Shown here: positions 51,941 to 61,900 of the stretch, piece by piece
Layout of the letters: each line of letters begins with the position of its first letter
Numbering within the stretch: the stretch's first letter is position 1
DNA from: Melanocharis versteri
Lineage: Eukaryota > Chordata > Aves > Passeriformes > Melanocharitidae
Length of the DNA stretch: 64,000 nucleotides
NCBI GenBank assembly: GCA_013397845.1
Contig: VZTG01006663.1
Location: 62,001-126,000 of the forward strand
Reading direction: 5' to 3'
Notes under the pieces: generated by a model
What the model saw: only the letters and a program-made list of their open reading frames with translations
Told to the model about the DNA's origin: nothing
Databases searched by the model: none
Position numbers and translations under genes: made by a program

Positions 51941-53296
51941 TAAGAGAAAGCATGGTAACTACAGCCAGCTTATGTGCTGGTTTTGTAACATCAAGGCTTA
52001 CTCTCCAAATGCATAGACTAGAAAGTACATTTTTAAGCAATAAACTCAATTTTTGACCTTTATTATGAAGCTCAGGAGTATAATAGGCTTTGTCAAATGT
52101 GTAGAGCATTGTAAGCAACACTCATTGCACATTTGAGCACTCTTATTTCCTGTTAACAAATTGTTCTTGATACCATAATTCCGTTTAAAATTATTTTGAT
52201 AATTTGTAGAAAATTTATCACTATCAAGGGTCCCTTTACTTGCATAGTGATAGATTGTCAGTCACAATATGCTTCATGAGATTACCTTTACTTCCCAAGA
52301 GGGTGACTTTCTAATTTAATGTATGTTACTTTTTGTCAGGAAGGCAGCTGACAGAAAATAGCCGCAGAACTTCTTCAGCACAATGCAAAACTAGCCTATA
52401 GATAACTTCAGCAACAACAGAAATATAAACAATTACAATTACTTCCATTTATTCCTTGCTTCCTTTTGCAAAGACAAGTCTGCAGTCTTCTGATGCAAGT
52501 GCAATGACAACGTCTTTTTCCTCATAGCTGGAACCAGCAGAATAAGGAGCTAAATCACCAGTAATCTTGTAAGCCCTGCTAACCTGATTTCTTGCTTAAG
52601 GGGCATATTCTCCGGGGAACGATTTTACTTAGTTTGATTATTTTAACTGCTGGCCAACTGTATGTATGTGCCCGTAAAAATAGAAGATTGAAATCTGCAA
52701 ATACAGAACCACTTTCTTTTTGCATACAGTTATTTAAATATTTCAAATTACTTTGAAACAATAGATTTAAAGACAATAAGATAGAAAATATTATGTACTA
52801 AAAAAGTAAAACTGAAGTAGAAAGAAATTATGTTGCTTGAAAAGTCACAAAAGGAGTTAATGTTTGATATCATTTAAGAGGAAAAGGGGACTACTATTCC
52901 AGACACATATATATCATCTTAACATGGAAAGGAAATTTGTTTACACTGTATTATACCTAGCAGGATACCTGTAAATAATATGTTATTTGTGCCTGTACCA
53001 GCAATACATGTCACATGTCTACATTTCTTGCTAAATTATAGTTAATAATCACCAGGCAACCAAAAACATGCCACCAGACAATAGGGTACAACACCATATA
53101 AATTAAAAAATTAGATATTTTTCAGCATTTACTCCAAAATATAATTATATTAATAGTTATTATCTCTGTTTATAAAACAATTACCGTACCTGCTTAACTA
53201 CAGCATTGCATGCAGAATTTCCCTGTAACTATTTTATTCCATTCTAATTGAGAAGACATTCAGGACCCAAACCTGCTAACACATATTCCCAGCTTT

Positions 53297-53332
53297 AGAA
53301 TTACACTGCACTTCAGAATTATACTGCACTCT
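53297..53332. repeat. 18-bp tandem repeat, two copies
   Basis: AGAATTACACTGCACTTC is followed directly by AGAATTATACTGCACTCT, matching at 15 of 18 positions. This is an older local duplication. Confidence 0.8.
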
Positions 53333-53894
53333 ACAAACGGACAGTTACAAATCCCATGTACCATTGCAAAATTTTGATTTTTGGCAAGACAAAGGATACT
53401 TTTTGGGACTCAAGGGTTCTGACTTTAGAGGAATCAGATTGGTTTTCTTTTCCTTTTGTCTGAGTGGATGTTCATTTCTGAAACAGTATCCAGAGACTAC
53501 TTAGCAAGTGTACCATGAAACAGATTTCACATTGTGGCGACATTACTAATGCTGAAAAAGGACTTCATGATGGAATTTCATTTGTCTCCAGCTACACACT
53601 TCCTCTCCCCATTCTTAACATGAGCTGCAAATTTCCCTCCTGCCTCAGAAATTAGTGATGGCAGTCACAGTACCAACCCTTTCTTCTGAGAAAGCGCTTC
53701 TCTTCTGCCTCCCTCAAGTTGCTTTGTGTAGAAATTCCAATGTGATTTAAACAGCTTTGCAGTCATAGAAGTACCTCTTAAACTGATGGAGTTAAATAGT
53801 TTACTTTGCTCTGCTTCCTAATTAAAACAATTACTTAAAATATACATCCCTGACAAATTCTCACTGATAGTTATTCCACTACTTCTAATCATTG

Positions 53895-54317
53895 CTATGC
53901 AGCATCAGTAGTATTCCTTTCAAGCCCTATGAAGAACAACTGAGGGAGCTGGAGTTGTTTAGCCTGGAGAAAAGGAGACTCAGAGGTGATCTTATCACTC
54001 CCTACAACTACCTGAAAGGTGGTTGTAGTCAGGTGGGGGTTGGTGTCTTTTTCCAGGCAGCAACGAACAGAACGAGAGGACACAGCCTTAAGCTGTGCCA
54101 GGGGAAGTTTAGGTTGGAGGTTAGAAAAAGTTTTCTACTGAAAGAGCGATAAGGTACTGGAACCATCTGCCCAGGGAGGTGGTGGAGTCACCATGCCTGG
54201 ATGTGTTTAAAAAAAGATTGGATGTGGCACTCGATGCCATGGTTTAGTTGAGGTGTTAGGGCATGGGTTGGACTTAATCTTAAAGGTCTCTTACAACCTA
54301 GTGATTCTGTGATTCAA
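53895..54317 (+). mobile_element. CR1-type LINE fragment, well preserved
   Basis: The cleanest CR1 copy in the window. It includes GAGGGAGCTGGAGTTGTTTA, GCCTGGAGAAAAGGAGACTC, CTTATCACTCCCTACAACTA, CTGCCCAGGGAGGTGGTGGA, GGTTGGACTTAATCTTAAAG and the tail CTAGTGATTCTGTGATTC. Good preservation suggests a younger insertion than the other copies. It contains an 86-codon open frame that is repeat-derived. Antisense to RGS7. Confidence 0.93.
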
Positions 54318-55655
54318 AGAGATTTCCAAGAGATAGCGAGGAAGGAAAACCATTTTCATGGAACTCCTGAATATATTTCCGTACATTCATTCTTCTTTAG
54401 ACATAATCTAGTCTTTTCTTCCTACAGAGCTTTGTGCACACAGCAGATTTTAGTTAAGCCATCACTACTACAGATGCTGCTTATATCAGCTTAAGAGGGT
54501 TTCTGTTAAGCTGATATATCATGCACTGCCTCCATGGGCAAATGCAAATGGCATAAATATGCGTGATACTTATGCTTGTATGTGTGTGTTGGACGGGGCT
54601 ATTTGCTCTGTTTTCTCAAAGTACTACTCATTGTTGCAGATGGAAAACCAGCAAAATGCATTAACCAATGTTAACGACAGAAAAAATGGCACACTACTGA
54701 ACTTGAAGCTGTGATAGATTGCGGAATTCCCAATAATTTCAGGTTTATGGGGGGCTGATTCAGGGCTCCCTTTTAGCCCACTTTTTCCATGAACATTGCC
54801 TGTCCAGTGTCGAGAGACTGGCTGCCAAGGGTGGCAAACTAGATATATCTTTGGCTTTGGTGAATGCAGTAGGTTTTCCCATACTCCTCTTAAAAGTTCT
54901 CACACTTCAAAGCTGCAATCCTGTTCCACTTAAAACAGTGGCAAAATCTTACACACAAGGAGATTAGTAAGAAGGTGCAGCAAAGGGACAGAAGTATTTT
55001 CATCATGAAACAACACAGTAGGAAAAAGTAGCAAAAAATTTCTATCAATGATCAACAAGGCCCAGAGGTAATTCTCCAGAAATAGGCGTTTGGGAGGAAG
55101 CATGCATTTGGGAAATGGGATCATCTAATTCAAACTGTGCACTTCATGTGGACAAACCTCGGAGAAGATGAATGTTCCTAGCAATTTTCCATCTCACAAA
55201 AAGTGAATAGCTATTAAGATTTTTTTTCCATCATTGCAGGACTTCTACACCTATTTCTTTTGCAAATGTCCGTGAAAATAATCTTTTCATATTTTAAGTG
55301 AACAGAAATTTATGATGATTGTTTTGCACACAGATTACCTTAAAAGACTTTTCAATGGGTTTCCAGTATATTTCAGTTTCCTAGGACAATTTTGCAAAAT
55401 TGCCTTGGATTTTTTTCACTTTATTTCCTACTTTTTACTAATGCTACCAATGGCAATTGCCACTGAATTGAAAAGTAAGCATAAGAATAAAATTTTCTGT
55501 TATGTCGTTTGCTTAAGAAGCAGCAATAACCTTTAAATGAGTATTTGTTGTTCCATTTAGAATAACTTCACATTTTGAAAAGCTTTTCATTCCAATAGTA
55601 ATTTAATAAAGGTCTGATATTAACACATGCCTTAAAATGAAAATGGAGAGGACAA

Positions 55656-55842
55656 TCATCTTGGAACAGGCTGCGCAGAAAAGTTCTGGCTACTCCATCC
55701 TGGAAGTGTTCAAGTCCAGGCTTGATGGGGCCCTGGGTAACAAGATCTAGTGGGTGATATCCCTACCCATGGCAGGAAGACTGGAACTAGATGATCTTTA
55801 TGGTCCCTTCCAAACCAAACAGTTCTATGATTCTATTATTAA
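55656..55842 (+). mobile_element. CR1-type LINE 3' fragment
   Basis: Only the last roughly 190 bases of a CR1: GGAACAGGCTGCGCAGAAAA, CATCCTGGAAGTGTTCAAGT, GAACTAGATGATCTTTATGG, CCCTTCCAAACCAAACAG, ending TTCTATGATTCTATTATT. The end is the CR1 octamer repeat. Antisense to RGS7. Confidence 0.9.
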
Positions 55843-56660
55843 AGACAGTGGAAAGAGTTCTTCATTTCTTTCTGAAGAGCATTCATCTTATTTGATCCCA
55901 GCCCACCACAGCTTGTTCATTCTGCACTTCCCAATGGCAAAGCTGTCACAAATCTGATTTTCCGTAAGGTACAACAGTTCTGTCAAGTTTTAAGCAGCTT
56001 AAGATCACCCTTCTCTGGTCAGTTACCATCCCTGTCATGAGGCCAAGACAGGCAAACAAACAGAAACAAGAGGTGAAGGGATGCAGACAGCACTCAAATA
56101 TCCACTTTGGTTTTCTGTAAAGCATACAAAGCATAATTCATTAATCAATTAATTATCTCACTACTTGGAAATGACTGTCCAATCTTATGGCTTCACTTAG
56201 TCAATCTCTCCTACTCATGACTCTAAAAATCATGAACAAAAAATACGCACTCCCAAAAGATCATGAACATTTGAATGCAAATCAGCCACTCCGACAAAGT
56301 GACAAATGGTAAAAACATGCAAGAGAGACTGGTGGTATAACTTCAAACAAACTATTCATTTGGGAATAGAGGTTTATTGACTTTTTGTTCTCAAAATTCT
56401 GCTTTGAAAAGTGAAACTGTAAAGATGGCAAGTCCTCCAATCTGCCCATCTGAGTGGGCACAGGAGAGGGAATGATCCAGCTTCTGTCCTTTTTGAACTG
56501 ACAGCAAGATTTTCATCAAAGCATCTCACCAAAACATTTCACTAAGAGTGGAACCTCATCAAGGCAGTGAACTTGCAGTTTTAACACTGAAGGCTTGGTT
56601 TGCAAATAAATAAAGAGACTCATTTGGCATAAAGAAATCAGCAATGATTCTACCATTAAA

Positions 56661-56714
56661 TGATACTTTAGGACAATGTAAGAAAAATGATACTTTAGGA
56701 CAATGTAAGAAAAG
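56661..56714. repeat. 27-bp tandem duplication, two copies
   Basis: The unit starting TGATACTTTAGGACAATG and ending in AAGAAAA occurs twice back to back with a period of 27 bases. The copies are identical except for the final base of the second unit. The near-identity suggests a recent local duplication. Confidence 0.9.
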
Positions 56715-59241
56715 AGAGATGAAGGAATGGATAGAACAAGAAAGTTGGAACCTGTCATCAACCCAGGACAGTGAAGTTAAAAACAAGGTCTATAAAATTC
56801 AAGACTTGGGAGATGGGAATCCTAGCTTCTCCCAAATGGTTAATTTACTTTGGAAAAACTATCAAAAATGGAAACTCCCAAATCCTTTTATTTACCTATA
56901 ATGCAACATTACTTGTCTCCAAAAGTGCCAGATGATCAAAGTGTTGTGCTCTGTGGCTTTTGCTTCATGTCAAACCAAGTAGTAACTTCAGGTTTGTAAT
57001 CTCCAGTAGTGAAGTAGATTAACCAATCAACTGATTTCACATGCAGCACTAAGCCATCAGATGAGAACAACTCATTACTCAACTGGAAAAGATCAAAACT
57101 AATGACAGATGAAACTCTCCTGTTATTAGTCCCCTGAGTCATCCAATTCCCACTGCACTGCTCTTCATTTTTTGCTGCCTGCCCTTTATAACAAGCAATA
57201 CTGTTGCAGGTAGCCCCTGTGACTCATTCCTTGGGCTCACCCACCTGTGGTTTGCGAGTGAAATGAGCTACTATAGCACCATTTTCCTCTGGAGTCTCTC
57301 ACTACACCTGACCAGGCTACTGAGACTGCTGGTCTGCTTTTAAGTTGGATTTTTTTATGTTTAAACACATAAATTCTTTAATCATTTACCAAGCATACTG
57401 CTACTGGTAATTAATAATTGTATGAATACATTTGCTAATCAAAATGCAATATCTCATTATTTTCGTGATTTCCCAGGTAAAAGAGAAATAAGCATTTTCT
57501 GAGATCAGGAAAAACATTTAACAAAAATTAGATATGATGGCAATAATCTTTCTAAAAAATGGGAAAACACCATGTTTGCATGGAAAAGATACCATATCAG
57601 CTTCACCTACAGAAATGAGAAAAAAACTAAAGACTTCACATGGATCATAATTTCCAGTGAAAGGTAAATTAATGTTTTCATTTTCTCTTTAGCACAGGAG
57701 ATGGTGAAAACACACCTTTCTACCGATCTCCTTCTCCTATTTTTGTTGGTTCATGCTGTGACTACATTCCAAAATCATTGAGCCATGTATCAGAAACAGC
57801 CAGTAATAACTAGTATGAGCATGTTTTTCTTAAGTAGTTTTTATTCTCTCTCTGTGTGTATTCTTTAACTGAACTTACGTTTCTCACAGTACTCCCTGCT
57901 CCTTCAATAAAAATTTTTATGTTCCACTCTCAAGCTTACACACCACTCAATTGGCACATTCTCCATAGTTTTATTTATCACCAGGCTCGCCCAAGTGTTA
58001 CACACTTCCGAGTCCTATGAAGAATCCCACAGATATTCCATAATGACCACAAGACATCACTACATCTTCTTCATGAAATATTCATGTTCTGATCAGCTAA
58101 TGAAGCTTTCAGCGCTAATACTGGGTAAACCACCCACACCACCCCACAAAGACTTCTAAAACAAACCCTCAACGATTGCTTTGTCAGTAAACTCTGAATG
58201 ATTCTTTCTGCTTCAAAGTGAACGGCAAAGCTTTGGTACTTTCTTGTATCCCTCCTTAGCAAAAATAAAAATTATATTTTAGAGCTCCTTCTAATCTCTA
58301 GGATTGATAGTCAGACTCCCTAAATTCATCATTTTAAGCAAGTTTTTTTTATCCATTTCCAGGTCTAAAGACGAACCATGGACCAGGAAAATCACCTCCT
58401 CTTTATTCCTAATACTCTAATCCGTGTTAATAAAGAATGCACATGACAACCTTCATGAAATTATTATTGTTGACCAGCAAGATTCAGTCAATATTCACTA
58501 TCTTCTTCACTCTTTCAAAAAATTTCAAAAGCATGAAGACAACAACAGTAAATCCTTCTTTTGTTCATCAAAATGCATAATCACATAGAAGGAGCAAAAT
58601 ATCCTGCCTACATTTTTCCTTAGAGCTTTAAAAGTTTCAATTATTTTTGGTTTCTATGAATGTAGGGAACATATGCAACACAAAGCAAAATAATTCCTCA
58701 TATTTTCAAAATTTCACAAAGTGGAATAATCTTTACTTTAGGATTATATTTTTCTGAAGCACAAAAATCTGTGTATAGTGTCTAAGGAAATATCTGTATT
58801 TCAAATGTTTCTCTCCGTTGATATTTTACTTGTGAAAATATTTCAGGAATGACTCAGTAAATGAGATAATATGATTACATAATCCTATTTATGACAATCA
58901 AAACATTCTGTTAAACTCAAATACCATTCCTCAGGTTGATTTTGCCAATGCTAATCCTTGGAGATGGTCAGTAATTCAGCAATAAAAAGTGACTGACTGC
59001 TCTTTCAACCAGTTTCTCACTTGCTGTTTTTAGAAGCAATACTATGAAATAAAAGTACATTAAAAAAATGTATATAACAACATAATTAAAACTATATCAC
59101 ATAAGACCCTATTCCTACAGACAATTTATGGACATCCTTAGTTTTTACAAGTTGTTTAAAGGACATCTAGAGTTCTTTCCCAAGTGCTTGCAGGAACATG
59201 ATTCCACTGTGGTAGAGCTATCCATGTTGCTTCTCCCCACA

Positions 59242-59480
59242 GAAAAAAAAAAAAAAACAACCCACCAACACAACAAACAAACAAAAAAAACCCCAAAACC
59301 AAACAAACAAAAACAAAAAAACACCAAACAATTGCAAAGCTCCAGTATTCATGGGGCATAATCCTGGACAGATGGCTGCGTACAAGACATCTTTTATGCA
59401 CAGACACACACACACATGCACAGACAACACACACACACATGTATATGTATATAAAAATATATGAGCATATATATATATTT
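59242..59480. repeat. Compound low-complexity tract: A-rich CAAA, then CA and TA repeats
   Basis: 59242-59330 is an A-rich stretch with irregular CAAA/CCAAA units. 59399-59440 is an interrupted (CA)n microsatellite, and 59440-59480 is TA-rich. Such compound tracts are prone to length polymorphism. Open frames crossing it are translation of the repeat. Confidence 0.9.
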
Positions 59481-60872
59481 TAACTGGAGAGCATCTGCTT
59501 TGATGCTTTTGTGGGTATTAAGAGTACTACAAGTTTTTACTAAGTATATTTGCATTATTGTCATCACGATCCTTAGACAATATTCCCATGTTTCCTTGCC
59601 ATCAACAGTTTTGAGTTCAAGCTCATATTTGTTTGCTACATATACATAAACTCCTAGCACATTGAATGAAATTAGTGACTTAGGACATAGATTTGAAGCT
59701 TTCAGATTCCATTCAGGATAGAGAACTGACAGGAAAGTAGATTAATTTAACTAGAATTACAGTTATACTGTTCTGGTAGGAGTTTTAGTCATGTGCAGCA
59801 AAAACTACTGGTACTCGCTGGTATTTGAGGCAGAAAATCAGAAAAGAGGAAAAAAATGAACTGTCCTATGATTTTTATTTCCCTTTGAAGCTAATAAAGT
59901 TAATGCATCAATAGAAAAGTTGTTACATCAGTTAACTGCTATGTATAACTGTATATATATTCTAACACAACCTTTAAAAGTATAATGCCTATTCAAAAAA
60001 ATAAAAAAAAAAAACAAAACCACAAAACACATTTTGGTCTATTTTGAAATCTACAGTGCACAAGTTAAGGCAGAGATTAACAATCAATATGCATTATTCG
60101 ATATGATGCCATGCTGCACTAACTCATGGCAAATAAAGGTCCATTCTTCAGAGCCTAGTTTTTGTGCAAGTGTCTAAAATCTAAAATCTAGTTTCTAAAA
60201 TCATAAAGCAATTTTGTTCACTCTTAAGACTCTATCCTTCTTTATTACAGAATTATTCACTACAAAAAACATTTCAAAGATTGAAAATTAAAATATAGAA
60301 TTCTTATTGGTGTTCTGGACAGTAGAAACATCTATAAATACTTTCTGTATAAGTATACACTCTTACAGATTATGGGAAAATTAGGTTCAACAATGGCATC
60401 TATTTCAAAGGAACTCCATACCCACTGGAGTATATATCCACATACACAAATTGTTGTAAAATTATGTAAATAACAGAATAAGTATATGCTAATTAATTAA
60501 TAAACAGAAAGATTTCTGTGCCTATGACAATAGTGACCTGGACTAGCTGTAAAGTTTACAGCTGTCTTGCAAATCACCACAGAGATCTCAGCCTTAGTTT
60601 CTCAGGCACAGGCAGCCAGCTACAGGAGCAGATCACGAATGTTGTAATAAATGTCACAGCCCCTAATCAGTATCAGTTGCAGAGTGTGGTGATGATTTTT
60701 CTTTTGTTCTGCTGCTATGAAATTTCTTATCTTCATGTACTGGCCGACACACTTGCTACGAACAGATGTGTGAGTTTAGATAAGTCCTTGCCTTTTGCCC
60801 AGGCCTCTGGCAGCAGGCAGTAACCCTGTTGAGGCGACCAGCACCCCAAAACCCACTCTCATTCACAGGTTC

Positions 60873-60878
60873 TTTAAT
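60873..60878 (-). terminator. Poly(A) signal of the solo LTR
   Basis: ATTAAA on the minus strand, followed within about 25 bases by a G/T-rich stretch (GTGGGTTTTGGGGTGCTGG), the usual layout of a functional cleavage and polyadenylation site. It lies in sense inside the 31-kb RGS7 intron, so it could in principle cause premature termination. Confidence 0.45.
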
Positions 60879-61262
60879 AGTGGCTGATCCGGTCTATTAT
60901 AGCATGAATGATTTACTTAATAGACAGGAAACTAACAGACATAAGACTTAGCACAGACTATGTACTACACAGGAATAAGGACAAAATTGAAAAGAAAAGA
61001 AAAAAAAACTACTAGTAGGTTAACGTACAGTGCACGATAAGGTACCGTTTCAATTACAGCTAGCAAAGAAATGATATAACTAGGAGTCAATGTATCTTAC
61101 CATCAGGTTGTTGATAAGGCACACCTCCTTTCACTCCGTCTTCGAAGAAGTAACCACAGAACCTGCGTCCAGATTCCGGGGAGAAGTCTCCCACACTTTC
61201 AGAGTGTGTGTGTAGAGGCTTCTGGGTGTAAGAGACTTCTGCCTCTGTGATAACTCGGGTGT

Positions 61263-61270
61263 CTTTTATA
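61263..61270 (-). promoter_or_regulatory. TATA box inside the solo LTR
   Basis: On the minus strand this reads TATAAAAG, followed by ACACCCGAG. In an LTR this position would set the U3/R start about 25-30 bases downstream, near 61235. It points in the transcription direction of RGS7. Present-day promoter activity is not shown by sequence alone. Confidence 0.5.
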
Positions 61271-61803
61271 GTTTGCAAAACAGTGTCTCTCAGTCAGAAA
61301 TATTTCCTTTCTCTCTTCCCCACATCGGCTCTCCAGGGTAAGGTGTGAATTCTTAGCTGATGTCTGAGCCCTTTTGGCACCAAAGACCCCTGCTTGGCCT
61401 TTCATCCCCTGAGTTATCTCTTTATGCACCAGCTATCTGTGGTAGAGAGAAGCGCTGCCACAACACTAAACTTATACTTGCTATGGAAACTGGCTAAAAA
61501 ACAGACATGACCTGCCATAAAAATATTGCCATTTTGAGATAATTAACTTTCTGTCGTAAACTAAGTATTCCCTTCACCTAATTTTCAGGACAAAATCATC
61601 TCCATGTAAACCCACTCCAATCTGAGAGAAACATCAAAAACTTCTATGATTAAAGTATTCAAAGGATAGGGAATGTCTCCTCCAGACCAAATGACTGTGA
61701 ATTCTCAACAGTACTCATTCAAAAGTATTTCCCACTAGAGCATCCCCTTACATAAGGCAGAGTGAAAACTTTAAGATAGTATGAAATTCACTTTGAATCT
61801 TAC

Positions 61804-61900
61804 CAGAAAAGACACTGGGAATCTTGGAAAGAAAACTTTTCACTGTACGAATAGGAATCCCATTTTTCTCATCTTGCATGCGGGCTATGACATCTTCCAT
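61804..61900 (-). CDS. RGS7: RGS7 coding exon (97 nt): N-terminal part of the DEP domain
   Basis: Minus-strand internal exon. The acceptor is a long pyrimidine tract ending TTCAG at 61901 and above, and the donor is TTTTCTG|GTAAGA at 61803. It reads in phase 0 for 32 codons plus one base, starting MEDVIARMQDEKNG and ending KSFLSKIPSVFSG, where the last Gly codon is split with the next exon. This matches RGS7 near residues 27-59. RGS6 differs here (EDIITKMQDDK, IPSVVTG), which supports RGS7. RGS7 is a GTPase-activating protein for Gi/o alpha subunits that works as an obligate dimer with G-beta-5, mainly in neurons. Its DEP/DHEX module binds the membrane anchors R7BP and GPR158. The ATG directly after the acceptor is most likely an internal Met, because the known protein has about 26 residues before it and those must be encoded upstream of this window. 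Confidence 0.96.

Larger units (their letters stand above)
60827..61465 (-). mobile_element. Solo-LTR-like endogenous retrovirus remnant, sense to RGS7
   Basis: About 639 bp. Read on the minus strand it opens with TGTTGTGGCAG and closes with GCCTCAACA, so the ends form the short TG...CA inverted repeat (TGTTG/CAACA) typical of LTRs. Inside, in the same orientation, are a TATA box (TATAAAAG, + coordinates 61263-61270) and a poly(A) signal ATTAAA (60873-60878). A G/T-rich downstream segment follows the signal before the 3' end, as in an LTR. No internal retroviral sequence, primer-binding site or second LTR is seen on either side, so it is read as a solo LTR left by recombination. The flanks (TAACCC and CTAAAC) do not give a clean target-site duplication, so the exact ends or the age are uncertain. 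The family cannot be named without a library search. Confidence 0.7.
30609..61803 (-). other. RGS7: RGS7 intron (31.2 kb) between the 97-nt and 51-nt exons
   Basis: Bounded by GTAAGA after the 97-nt exon and TTTTGCTCCTAG before the 51-nt exon; phase 1. From left to right it contains a pyrimidine-rich stretch (31030-31290), a run of 19 T (42993-43011), GC-richer blocks (about 47150-47460 and 51640-51940), an 18-bp tandem repeat (53297-53332), two CR1 fragments (about 53895-54317 and 55656-55842), a 27-bp tandem duplication (56661-56714), an A-rich/CA/TA microsatellite complex (59242-59480) and a solo-LTR-like element (60827-61465). The rest is AT-rich sequence without a recognisable feature. 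Confidence 0.85.

Noticed and set aside
51645..52121. 158-codon minus-strand frame as a protein-coding gene
   Set aside because: No recognisable domain, it lies within an intron of a well-supported gene, and it spans mixed composition without splice-bounded structure.
53892..54152. 86-codon + strand frame as a gene
   Set aside because: It lies in the best-preserved CR1 fragment, whose 3' region here does not encode a complete domain.
59145..59440. Cys/Val/Phe-rich frames on the minus strand
   Set aside because: They are translations of the A-rich and CA microsatellite tracts.
61087..61429. Frames of 63 and 76 codons on the minus strand
   Set aside because: They lie within the solo LTR and span its TATA box. 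No retroviral protein resemblance was seen.
61898..61900. ATG at the first codon of the 97-nt exon as the RGS7 start codon
   Set aside because: A strong acceptor directly precedes it and the phase is 0. The known protein has a conserved stretch ending VYRK before this Met, so it is best read as internal.
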